Below, in pieces: positions 1-6,610 of a DNA stretch of 7,604 nucleotides. Source of the stretch: JANNFX01 sp031380225 (GTDB lineage Bacteria; Pseudomonadota; Alphaproteobacteria; Rhizobiales; Hyphomicrobiaceae); assembly GCA_031380225.1 (NCBI GenBank), contig JANNFX010000169.1, positions 1-7,604 on the forward strand, given 5' to 3'. Position numbers and translations under genes: made by a program. How positions within the stretch are numbered: position 1 is the stretch's first letter; the number at the start of each line of letters is the position of its first letter. The notes beneath the pieces are model-generated. The model had not been told where the DNA came from. It saw nothing but the letters and a program-made list of their open reading frames with translations, and ran no database searches.

Positions 1-149
1 CCGCCGCCGGCCATCCACATCGTAAACGCGTGCGGATGGTGATCGCGCCCCAGAAACTTGGAGTTGTTGCGGGCCTCATTCATAGGTGTACGGCCGAACT
101 CGCCACCCCACACGACCAAAGTGTCGTCCAGCATCCCCCGCTCAAACGA
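1..149 (-). CDS. DUF1501 family protein, internal fragment (runs off window start)
   Basis: Translating the minus strand from about 149 down to 1 gives a continuous peptide with the motifs MLDDTLVVWGGEFGRTPMNE, then SKFLGRDHHPHAFTMWMAGG. These are hallmark segments near the C-terminus of DUF1501 proteins, a sulfatase/alkaline-phosphatase-fold family usually exported by Tat and often encoded beside DUF1553/cytochrome-like genes in Planctomycetes and related phyla. The biochemical role is not established. The upstream (N-terminal) part is missing: above about 150 the frame stays open but runs antisense through the heparinase gene and no longer resembles DUF1501. The C-terminal ~50 residues would lie beyond base 1. 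The fragment is foreign to its alphaproteobacterial neighbours, so it is either transferred DNA or a misassembly. I am confident of the family and unsure how the fragment arose. Confidence 0.8.
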
Positions 150-1516
150 CAGCGCGCCAGTTGGCAGTCGAATGGACAATTCGCCATGGCCGCGGATCAC
201 GAATAGCCTGGGACCCAGGCATCGCCGGACGCCGCCTGATCTCCTGGCTGACGTTTGCAAATTACCTGCTCGAAGATGCTGATCCTGACACCTACGATGC
301 GATCACGCGTAGTCTTGGCGCCGACATTGCGCGCTTGTCTGCATCATGGCGCGATGGTGCTGATGGATACTCGAGATTGGTCGCGTTGACCGCGCTTGTT
401 CTGGCCGGACTTTGCGTCGCCGGACATGAGAGCCAACTGGCGGAACACGAAAAACTTTTGGTGGCGGAAGTCTCAAAGCAAGTGCTTGGCGACGGCGGGC
501 ATATCAGCCGTAACCCAGCCACGATCGTCGACTTGTTGCTAGATTTTCTGCCGCTCAAGCAATGTTTCGCGGCTCGCGGCCGGCCGCTGCCACACCCGAT
601 TGGACCAGCCATATCTGAAATGTTGGCGATGTTGCGCCACATGCGTCTCGGCGATGGCATGCTGGCGCGCTTCAATGGCATGTCCGTTGCCGCACCAGCC
701 GAACTCGCAACGGTTCTAGCCTATGATGAAATGACATCGACAGCGACGCCGTTCCGGAGAGCGTCGCGGTTCGTGCGTCTCGATCGGGGCCGGACCGTGA
801 TCGTTCTCGATGCCGGCGGACCGCCCCCGCTGGCAATTGCGGGCGATGCCCATGCTGGTTGCCTATCGTTCGAAATGAGTTCAGGCACCTCGATGATTTT
901 CGCCAACGGTGGCGCACCAGGCTCCGCCGATCGAGATTGGCGGGCCATCGCCAGGGCAACCATCAGCCATAATACTTTGGTCCTGGGTGACGTGTCGTCA
1001 TCAGTTCTGGTCCGCGACCAAGTGGTTGAAGAAATGCTCGGCGCGTCGCCGATTGAAGGACCGTCCAAGGTCACCGCGACGGTCGAAGAACAGGCTGGAG
1101 CGCTCGAACTGACCACGAGCCACGATGGCTACCAGAAGCGCTTCGGATTGATCCATAGGCGCCAACTGGTGCTGAGCGCATCCGGGCAACGGTTACTTGG
1201 CATCGATCATATTGCGGGGCCGAAGGGCAGCGTCAGGTTGCGGCGGGATCTGCCGTTTTCGATCCATTTCCATGTCCATCCAGATGCCCAGTGCCGTCCG
1301 TCGTCGTCGCAAAGAGGCGCAGCCGACATTGTGCTTCGCGACGGAGAAATGTGGCGGCTGTCGGCAGCCGGTTCACAACTGTCATTTGAAGAAAGTATGC
1401 ATTTCGCCGATTCAGCCGGCCCCCGTCCTTGTTTGCAAATAGTCATCCGCGGTGCGACTTTTGGCGAAACAGATGTGCGTTGGGTGTTGGAATGGATTGG
1501 ACCGTCGGCCATCTGA
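146..1516 (+). CDS. Heparinase II/III family protein, 5'-truncated
   Basis: The frame is open from an ATG at 86 to TGA at 1514-1516, but the first ~20 codons after 86 are antisense to the DUF1501 fragment. Heparinase-like sequence begins at about 146-155 with ARQLAVEW...HGRG, followed by WDPGIAGRRLISWL, typical of the alpha/alpha-toroid region. The C-terminal beta-sandwich (Hepar_II_III_C) is complete: a GAPG...DWRAIARATISHNTL block from about 899, SHDGYQKRFGLIHRR around 1118, and SIHFHVHPDA around 1259. Alphaproteobacterial members are usually about 550-580 residues. About 457 are present here, so roughly the first 100 are lost. Family members are thought to be polysaccharide lyases, but the substrate of this purH-linked branch is unknown. 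Location just upstream of purH is common in Alphaproteobacteria and suggests this part is native. Without its 5' end and start signals the gene as seen is unlikely to be functional. Confidence 0.85.
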   Translation, partial: TTARQLAVEWTIRHGRGSRIAWDPGIAGRRLISWLTFANYLLEDADPDTYDAITRSLGADIARLSASWRDGADGYSRLVALTALVLAGLCVAGHESQLAEHEKLLVAEVSKQVLGDGGHISRNPATIVDLLLDFLPLKQCFAARGRPLPHPIGPAISEMLAMLRHMRLGDGMLARFNGMSVAAPAELATVLAYDEMTSTATPFRRASRFVRLDRGRTVIVLDAGGPPPLAIAGDAHAGCLSFEMSSGTSMIFANGGAPGSADRDWRAIARATISHNTLVLGDVSSSVLVRDQVVEEMLGASPIEGPSKVTATVEEQAGALELTTSHDGYQKRFGLIHRRQLVLSASGQRLLGIDHIAGPKGSVRLRRDLPFSIHFHVHPDAQCRPSSSQRGAADIVLRDGEMWRLSAAGSQLSFEESMHFADSAGPRPCLQIVIRGATFGETDVRWVLEWIGPSAI

Positions 1517-1631
1517 TCCTGCGAGATAATTTGCAGTCCGGCCGGGCACGATAAAGTGCTTGCCCTGGTGACACAGCGCACGTCATGTGATTGATACCTT
1601 CACTAGAATCAATCGCGAGACGTACGTCAGC

Positions 1632-3221
1632 ATGAAATCCACACAGCCGAAAATTCGCCGCGCATTGTTGTCGGTTACCGACAAAACGGGCTTGGCTGCC
1701 CTCGGCAAGAGTCTTGTTGAGCAAAGCATTGAATTGGTCTCGACTGGCGGCACGGCAGCGGCACTCAAGGCCGTCGGACTGACCGTCAAAGATGTCTCTG
1801 AATTGACTGGTTTTCCCGAGATGATGGATGGGCGCGTAAAGACGTTGCATCCCAAAGTCCATGGCGGGTTGCTTTCTGTCCGTGGCAACGCCGGGCATGA
1901 ACAATCGGCGAGCGAACACCAAATTGAGATGATCGATCTTTTGGTGGCGAACCTCTATCCATTCGAAGCAATGGTCGCCAATGGCGCGGGGTTCGACGAG
2001 TGCGTCGAGAACATGGACATCGGTGGTCCGGCGATGATTCGTGCGGCAGCCAAAAATCATGCTGGTGTCGCGGTGATCGTCGATCCGGCCGACTATACCG
2101 CGCTGCTCTTAGAAATGGCTGCCAACCAAGGCGCGACAACGTTAGCATTTCGCAAACATCTCGCGGCAAAGGCGTTTGCACGCACTGGCGCCTATGATGC
2201 TGCAATCAGTAACTGGTTTGCGCGCGAGCTCGGTGAAACGGCGCCGAAGTACCGGGCATTCGGCGGCACGCTCTCGCAGCAGTTGCGCTATGGCGAGAAC
2301 CCGCATCAGAAGGCGTCGGTCTATCTCACTGGCGACATCCGGCCTGGCGTCGCGCGTGCTCACCAGCATCAAGGCAAGGAACTCTCGTACAACAATCTCG
2401 CGGATACCGATGCTGCGTTCGAATTGGTAGCCGAGTTTGATGCGGCCAAGCCCGCCGTCGCCATTATCAAACATATGAATCCATGCGGCGTCGCCACGGC
2501 GTCGACCTTGAAAGAAGCCTGGATCAATGCGCTGCGTTGCGACAGCGTTAGTGCGTTCGGCGGCATCGTTGCTGTTAATCAAACCCTCGATGGTGACACG
2601 GCCCGGGAAATCGCAAAGCTGTTTACCGAAGTTGTGATCGCACCGGATGCATCGCCGGAAGCGCACGCGATCTTCGCCGAAAAGAAAAATCTGCGGTTGC
2701 TGACGACTGGCGGCCTGCCCAATCCACGTCATGCAGGACTTAGTGTGCGGTCGCTGGCAGGTGGTCTGTTGGTGCAGTCGTTCGATAACGGCGTCGTCGA
2801 TGACGTGCTGCTCAAAGTTGTCACGCGCCGGGCGCCGACGCCAACAGAATTAGCCGATCTCAAGTTTGCGGCCCGTGTTGCAAAACACGTCAAATCAAAT
2901 GCCATCGTGTTCGCCAAAGATGGAGCGACGGCCGGCATCGGCGCTGGGCAGATGAGCCGCATCGATTCAACGCGGATTGCGGTTTGGAAGGCCAGTGAGG
3001 CGGCGCAAGCAGCTGGCCTCAGCGAGCCGCTGACAAGCGGCTCGGTGGTTGCGTCTGACGCGTTTTTCCCATTTGCCGACGGGTTGTTGGCTGCCGCGAG
3101 CGCTGGCGCAACGGCGATTATTCAGCCCGGCGGATCGATGCGAGACGACGAGGTTATCAAGGCCGCTGACGACAAAGGTCTGGCCATGGTGTTCACGGGC
3201 CTACGCCACTTCCGGCACTGA
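1632..3221 (+). CDS. purH: Bifunctional AICAR formyltransferase / IMP cyclohydrolase PurH
   Basis: Catalyses the last two steps of de novo purine synthesis in the cytoplasm: AICAR is formylated using 10-formyl-tetrahydrofolate, then FAICAR is cyclised to IMP. The N-terminal IMP cyclohydrolase (MGS-like) domain opens with RRALLSVTDKTGL and carries EMMDGRVKTLHPKVHGG at about residues 63-79, NLYPF at 107-111 and ENMDIGGPAMIRAAAKNH. The transformylase domain shows LRYGENPHQK near 218-227, the catalytic Lys-His pair in IIKHMNPCG (280-281), GQMSRIDS, SDAFFPFADG and IIQPGGSMRDDEV. It ends in the family-typical VFTGLRHFRH. I chose the ATG at 1632 because it gives 529 residues, the usual length, and starts just before the conserved N-terminus. 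A GTG at 1587 in the same frame would add 15 unusual residues. All key residues are present, so the enzyme should be active. Confidence 0.97.
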   Translation: MKSTQPKIRRALLSVTDKTGLAALGKSLVEQSIELVSTGGTAAALKAVGLTVKDVSELTGFPEMMDGRVKTLHPKVHGGLLSVRGNAGHEQSASEHQIEMIDLLVANLYPFEAMVANGAGFDECVENMDIGGPAMIRAAAKNHAGVAVIVDPADYTALLLEMAANQGATTLAFRKHLAAKAFARTGAYDAAISNWFARELGETAPKYRAFGGTLSQQLRYGENPHQKASVYLTGDIRPGVARAHQHQGKELSYNNLADTDAAFELVAEFDAAKPAVAIIKHMNPCGVATASTLKEAWINALRCDSVSAFGGIVAVNQTLDGDTAREIAKLFTEVVIAPDASPEAHAIFAEKKNLRLLTTGGLPNPRHAGLSVRSLAGGLLVQSFDNGVVDDVLLKVVTRRAPTPTELADLKFAARVAKHVKSNAIVFAKDGATAGIGAGQMSRIDSTRIAVWKASEAAQAAGLSEPLTSGSVVASDAFFPFADGLLAAASAGATAIIQPGGSMRDDEVIKAADDKGLAMVFTGLRHFRH

Positions 3222-3256
3222 ACTGCAGTTAAGTCGATGAGAATTGAGTGAGTGGA

Positions 3257-3778
3257 ATGTCAGTATCGAGCGTCACGCTTCGCCCCGCGAATAAAAATGA
3301 CTGGGATGCCATCCGCGCCTGGCTGTCAGATCCGAGTATCGAGGAATGGTGGGGGCCGGTTTCTGCGACAGAACCGGAAGTCAACATCGCGCTCAATTCG
3401 GAGTCTGCGATTTGCCGGATGATCGAGGCGGATGGCAAGGCGGTCGGCTATGCGCACGCTATTGATGCAACGGTATGGGGCGCCGATCTGCCGGAAGAAC
3501 TTGAGCCCGGCACCTGGGACCTAGATTTGTTTATCGCCTCAGAATCTCATCGCGGTGTTGGCATCGGTCAGCGCGCGCTGTCGATATTGAAGGACGAAGT
3601 GTTTCAGACGACGATGGCGGTCGCGGTGTGCGTATTCCCATCGGTTCGCAACGAGCGCGCGGTGCGGGCTTACGAAAAGGCCGGCTTCCGCTGGAAGCGG
3701 ATTTGGAACGAACCACTTTACGGTCCGAGCTGGTTCATGGTCGCCGACCGCCGCACAGATCTCAATGACCTGGTGTAG
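3257..3778 (+). CDS. GNAT family N-acetyltransferase (AAC(6')/RimJ-like)
   Basis: A 173-residue GNAT-fold protein that would transfer an acetyl group from acetyl-CoA to an amine; the substrate is unknown. The start VTLRPANKNDWDAIRAWL and the SIEEWWG segment resemble aminoglycoside 6'-N-acetyltransferase-type members (Acetyltransf_8 group). Motif A is clear: WDLDLFIASESHRGVGIG, with the acetyl-CoA pyrophosphate loop RGVGIG at about residues 99-104. Motif B follows as NERAVRAYEKAGF, ending near 144. The sequence alone does not show antibiotic resistance, since many such genes are uncharacterised chromosomal acetyltransferases. It begins 35 bp after purH and is probably cotranscribed with it. 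An in-frame GTG at 3248, three codons earlier, is an alternative start; neither has a strong ribosome binding site. The stop codon is 2 bp from the convergent bfr stop. Confidence 0.85.
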   Translation: MSVSSVTLRPANKNDWDAIRAWLSDPSIEEWWGPVSATEPEVNIALNSESAICRMIEADGKAVGYAHAIDATVWGADLPEELEPGTWDLDLFIASESHRGVGIGQRALSILKDEVFQTTMAVAVCVFPSVRNERAVRAYEKAGFRWKRIWNEPLYGPSWFMVADRRTDLNDLV

Positions 3779-3780
3779 TT

Positions 3781-4266
3781 TCAACTGCTTTCGTTGGCGG
3801 CTTCGGATTGCAACAAACCGTAGTTCTGGATGCCAATCTTTTTGATGAGATCGAGTTGCGTCTCTAAGAAATCGATGTGGCCTTCCTCGTCTGCGAGCAG
3901 TTCGGCGAACAACTCCATCGACACATAGTCTTCTTTTGACCGGCACAGCGCGCGGCCCTTCATGTAGAGATCGCGGGCGATATGCTCGCCTTTGAGATCG
4001 CATTCCAAAACCTCTTTGAGGTCTTCGCCGATCATCAATGGCGCGACGTGCTGCAAATTCGGATGACCTTCGAGGAAAATGATGCGCGCGATCAGCTTGT
4101 CAGCGTGCGCCATCTCTTCGAGTGATTCCGCGCGCTCTTTTTTTGCGAGCTTCATGAAGCCCCAGTTTTCGAGAATGCGGTAATGCAGCCAGTATTGGTT
4201 GACCGCGCCAAGTTCGAGTTTCAACGCGTCGTTCAAAATCGCAATGACGTCTTTATCGCCCTTCAT
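3781..4266 (-). CDS. bfr: Bacterioferritin (haem-containing ferritin)
   Basis: A 161-residue bacterioferritin, expected to assemble into a 24-subunit cytoplasmic cage that oxidises Fe(II) and stores it as a ferric mineral. Counting from the ATG at 4266, every canonical di-iron ferroxidase ligand falls at its usual position: E18, E51, H54, E94, E127 and H130. M52, which ligates haem between subunits, is also present. The N-terminus (MKGDKDVIAILNDALKLELG) is family-typical. The frame extends nine codons further to an ATG at 4293, but 4266 is preferred because it has an AAGAGG ribosome binding site about 9 bases upstream and matches the family start exactly. It lies 75 bp downstream of the bfd-like gene on the same strand, suggesting an iron storage and release operon. 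It ends 2 bp from the convergent GNAT gene, and there is no room for a dedicated terminator between them. Confidence 0.97.
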   Translation of the reverse strand: MKGDKDVIAILNDALKLELGAVNQYWLHYRILENWGFMKLAKKERAESLEEMAHADKLIARIIFLEGHPNLQHVAPLMIGEDLKEVLECDLKGEHIARDLYMKGRALCRSKEDYVSMELFAELLADEEGHIDFLETQLDLIKKIGIQNYGLLQSEAANESS

Positions 4267-4300
4267 AAGTGCGTGCCTCTTCTTAAATTTCAATTCTTGA

Positions 4301-4317
4301 ATTTCAATAGTTCTGAA
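4301..4317 (-). promoter_or_regulatory. Weak second Irr-box-like site in the bfd-bfr gap
   Basis: On the minus strand the sequence TTCAGAACTATTGAAAT matches the ICE pattern TTTAGAA-N3-TTCTAAA at 10 of 14 positions, with a 6/7 left half. It lies 34 bp upstream of the bfr start, in an AT-rich 75-bp gap that also contains the palindrome TTGAAATTCAA. It could give bfr its own iron-responsive control or an internal promoter. The match is imperfect, and AT-rich spacers produce such matches by chance. Confidence 0.3.
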
Positions 4318-4341
4318 CGGTGGGTTGAGACGCCTCCGATG

Positions 4342-4644
4342 TCAAGCGCCAGCGGCCGACTTTTCCGTGACCGGGCCGGCGTCTTTGGGCAAGCGCCGCA
4401 TCAGGCGGTCTTGAGTGGTCGCGCACTGACATGGGCAAATCAGCCCCTTGGCGGACAGCATGTCCATTTTTTCATAGATGGTTTCGACGGCGAGCGGCGC
4501 ACAGCTGCAGCAGTTCATTTTCTTTTGCAAATGACGATAGACCACACCGGGGGTCGGAAGCGGCGCGTCGGGCTGGCTCATAATATCGAGCACCGCCAAC
4601 TCAATGTCGTGATCTGAAATCACGGCGCAAGAGCAGATGATCAT
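4342..4644 (-). CDS. bfd: Bacterioferritin-associated ferredoxin-like [2Fe-2S] protein
   Basis: A 100-residue Bfd-like (BFD / Fer2_BFD) protein. In studied bacteria Bfd binds bacterioferritin and passes electrons to the core so that stored iron can be released. The start MIICSCAVISDHDIE carries the first CxC pair (C4, C6). The second pair lies in MNCCSCAPL, with C45 and C48 giving the CxxC spacing and C46 extra. Classical Bfd is about 60-70 residues with about 31-32 residues between the pairs; here the gap is 38. A further cluster, ICPCQC (C70, C72, C74), follows the fold, so the protein has eight cysteines and a ~25-residue tail. The ATG at 4644 is chosen because it places MIICSC at the N-terminus as in homologues, with GGA 8 bases upstream; an ATG at 4671 would add nine residues. 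The position directly before bfr supports the role. Confidence 0.88.
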   Translation of the reverse strand: MIICSCAVISDHDIELAVLDIMSQPDAPLPTPGVVYRHLQKKMNCCSCAPLAVETIYEKMDMLSAKGLICPCQCATTQDRLMRRLPKDAGPVTEKSAAGA

Positions 4645-4688
4645 TCGTTGTTTCCAATAGGAGGGGTTCAAGGCCCCAGCATCGGGTT

Positions 4689-4726
4689 AAAAAAATTTCG
4701 TCGCGCCGTAGGAAAACGGCAGCGCG
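4689..4726 (-). terminator. Hairpin plus U-tract between the J-domain gene and bfd
   Basis: On the minus strand 4726-4702 can fold into a stem of about 8 bp (CGC, bulged T, GCCGT pairing with ACGGC GCG) with the loop TTTCCT. Six bases later comes a run of seven T (4695-4689). It may terminate transcription of the upstream J-domain gene. The predicted bfd promoter at 4756-4784 lies upstream of it, so it would also sit in the bfd leader. The gap between stem and U-tract is longer than in a textbook terminator, so confidence is low. Confidence 0.35.
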
Positions 4727-4755
4727 CAATTGAAGTCAAGTTAACAAGCGATCTC

Positions 4756-4784
4756 AGTATCCATTTGCCGCTTTCAGGTTTGAA
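4756..4784 (-). promoter_or_regulatory. Predicted sigma70-type promoter for bfd-bfr
   Basis: On the minus strand a -35 TTCAAA (4784-4779, 4/6 to consensus) is followed by a 17-bp spacer and a -10 GATACT (4761-4756, 4/6). Transcription would start near 4749, giving a leader of about 105 bases before the bfd ATG. The -35 lies entirely within the Irr-box-like sequence at 4778-4794, the arrangement expected for repression by occlusion. Both hexamers are modest, and the call rests on the correct spacing and the overlap. Confidence 0.45.
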
Positions 4785-4794
4785 TAATTCTAAA
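4778..4794. promoter_or_regulatory. Irr box / ICE motif candidate upstream of bfd-bfr
   Basis: GTTTGAATAATTCTAAA matches the ICE pattern TTTAGAA-N3-TTCTAAA at 12 of 14 positions: 7/7 in the right half and 5/7 in the left. Irr is the haem-responsive Fur-family regulator of Rhizobiales and Rhodobacterales; under iron limitation it represses iron-storage genes, including bfr, in studied species. The site lies about 135 bp before the bfd start, overlaps the predicted -35, and runs over the stop codon of the J-domain gene. Confidence 0.6.
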
Positions 4795-6460
4795 CTGGGC
4801 GGGGATTGCCTTCTACCGACAAGATATCCCAGGCGACATTGATCTGCCGCATGCGGTCATGGCGCGCGCTGTATTCTTCCGGCGATCTTGCGTGATCTGG
4901 ATGCCAGCTCATGCGCAAGCCGTCGACAATCTTTTTCAAAACATCTGCGGACGCATCAGGTCCGGCACCGAGCACTTGCAGTGCTTCACCGCGCGTCGAC
5001 GGCACCCAAGTTTTTTCCAAGACCGGCCCGGCGACTGTGACGGCATCAATCGGCGCGGCGCTTGTAGTGACCAGCGGCGGAACTGTCGATCGCGGCGCAG
5101 CTTCATCTGGAACCGCTACCAACTCGCGCGATGCTGAATTTTCCAGCCAGACATCGGAGATGCTGCGGCGTCCGGTAGCGGCCGCGGGACTGCGGTTTTG
5201 ACGCCAAAGCCACTGTGCTCCGCTGGCCGCCAAAAGGATCAGCGAGCCAACTAGAAACACAAACGGCAACGTCACCGGGCGCGCTGGGCCAGGCTCAATT
5301 GTAACCGGGATCGCGACTGCCGGACCGGCGGCGATTTGCGTACCGTTCGGGCCTGCACTGTCACCCGATGAACTCGACGCCGATGTGATGACCGGTGGTC
5401 CGGTCGGCTTTGGCGGCTCCATTGCGCCGGGGCCGTTGAGCAGTTTTGGCGTCGTGCTGGTGGAGTCAGCGGCCGGTGATGGCGACGCTGCAGGTGTAGC
5501 CGCAGCCGGCACGGCCGTGGCCACCGATGTTGCCGTTTCCGGCTTATTATCAGTCGCCGGTTTCGTTGCGACGTCCTTCGATGCACCGTCCGTCGCGGAC
5601 TTCTGAGTTTCGCTTGGCGCCACTTTGGGCGCTTCAACCTTAACGCCGGTTTTGGGCGGCTCGGGCTTTGAATCTACCGGCTTCGGCGGGAAGGTGTGGC
5701 CAGCATCGCGGAGTGTCGTCTTTGCCCCGCTGGGTGGGATTACAGGCTTGTTTGGCTCTGCTGCAGCGGCAGGCCTCTGGGCTGGAACGGGCGCTGGCGG
5801 GGCCGCCAGAGGCCTTTCCGTTGGCATCGGTTCGGCGCGTGCCATTGGTCCTGGTTGTGGTCCTGGCTGTTCACCATAACCGCCTCTATCTAAACCATTA
5901 TCAGCTCCCGGCGCGCCGTCGACAAACTGCGCCCGGATGCCCGTCATGGGCGCATAACCGGCCGGCATTTCGATCTCACGCTCGCGACCGGTCGGCCGGT
6001 AACGATAGTCCGATGGACGGCGGTCAGCCTCGCCATATTCACTCAGCCTTGGCCGCTGGCCAAATCGATCGCCGTCACGCCTCGCCCACCATGGGTCCAT
6101 GCGGACAAAAAGCTTGTTGCCCTGCGCGCGTGCCGGTCCGCCGCTTTGCGCGTTGGCCGCCGCAACAATGTCGAGCCACGGCACGCGCGTACCGGCACAG
6201 TTGATATCGAATTTATGGACCCGCCAGCTTTTGCAGCGGCTTTGATCGCCGTTCGGGCAAGCGGTTATAATATCCTGCTCGCGCTTGCCATAAATGTCGT
6301 AGCGGCGCGATTCGGACGGGGTCAACTGGACAGTATTGCCGGCCGTGTGACAGCGATAGGGGATCGAAACTTGTTCAGCAGCCGCCGCAAAACTGGCGGC
6401 TCCGATCCATGTCACTGCGGCTAACACTATGATCCCAAGGGATCTTTCAAGGTTTCGCAT
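4790..6460 (-). CDS. Signal-peptide and single-TM protein with C-terminal J domain
   Basis: A 556-residue protein. Residues 1-28 form a signal peptide (MRNLERSLGIIVLAAV...AAAA, cleavage probably before EQ). Residues ~29-105 form a small domain with four cysteines (37, 68, 76, 88) that could make two disulfides in the periplasm. Residues ~150-395 are low-complexity and rich in Pro, Ala and Thr. A transmembrane helix lies at about 398-416 (LPFVFLVGSLILLAASGAQW), followed by basic WRQNR, placing the C-terminus in the cytoplasm by the positive-inside rule. Residues ~491-548 form a J domain with HPD at 520-522 and QINVAWDIL as its last helix. J domains stimulate DnaK ATPase, so this would recruit DnaK to the inner membrane; its periplasmic partner is unknown. 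The frame extends to an ATG at 6604, but 6460 is preferred because it begins exactly at the signal peptide. There is no Gly/Phe or zinc-finger region, so it is not DnaJ itself. Confidence 0.75.
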   Translation of the reverse strand: MRNLERSLGIIVLAAVTWIGAASFAAAAEQVSIPYRCHTAGNTVQLTPSESRRYDIYGKREQDIITACPNGDQSRCKSWRVHKFDINCAGTRVPWLDIVAAANAQSGGPARAQGNKLFVRMDPWWARRDGDRFGQRPRLSEYGEADRRPSDYRYRPTGREREIEMPAGYAPMTGIRAQFVDGAPGADNGLDRGGYGEQPGPQPGPMARAEPMPTERPLAAPPAPVPAQRPAAAAEPNKPVIPPSGAKTTLRDAGHTFPPKPVDSKPEPPKTGVKVEAPKVAPSETQKSATDGASKDVATKPATDNKPETATSVATAVPAAATPAASPSPAADSTSTTPKLLNGPGAMEPPKPTGPPVITSASSSSGDSAGPNGTQIAAGPAVAIPVTIEPGPARPVTLPFVFLVGSLILLAASGAQWLWRQNRSPAAATGRRSISDVWLENSASRELVAVPDEAAPRSTVPPLVTTSAAPIDAVTVAGPVLEKTWVPSTRGEALQVLGAGPDASADVLKKIVDGLRMSWHPDHARSPEEYSARHDRMRQINVAWDILSVEGNPRPV

Positions 6461-6610
6461 GCCGTTCGCCCGCCTCGGAGACGCCTGATCTCGATACCGT
6501 TCGACGGCAAGCAACCCACCCTGCCAATCGAACCAATTTCCCGAACAAGCTGAACACCTTGTCGTCTTTATGGCTGATCGCGTCAGAAGTGGTAGGCAGA
6601 GCAATTTGGA

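Noticed and set aside
1517..1631. Possible ZTP (pfl) riboswitch or terminator before purH, suggested by CCGGGCAC and a small GCAC-GATAAA-GTGC hairpin.
   Set aside because: The conserved pfl core segments are not present together. The hairpin is only 4 bp and has no U-tract.
1587..1631. Longer purH starting at GTG 1587.
   Set aside because: The 15 extra residues do not resemble PurH N-termini, and the ATG at 1632 gives the usual 529-residue length.
3221..3230. Perfect palindrome AACTGCAGTT after the purH stop.
   Set aside because: Only 10 bp with no loop and no U-tract. It contains a PstI site and is likely chance; it is too short for a terminator or a convincing operator.
5385..5879. Long plus-strand open frames opposite the J-domain gene.
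   Set aside because: They are antisense to the Pro/Ala-rich linker, have compositionally biased Gly/Ala/Val-rich translations and show no recognisable motif.
6461..6610. N-terminal extension of the J-domain gene to ATG 6604, and a small ACAAG/CTTGT hairpin in this gap.
   Set aside because: The extension would bury the signal peptide behind 48 unrelated residues. The hairpin has a 5-bp stem and no U-tract. I see no other clear feature in this spacer.
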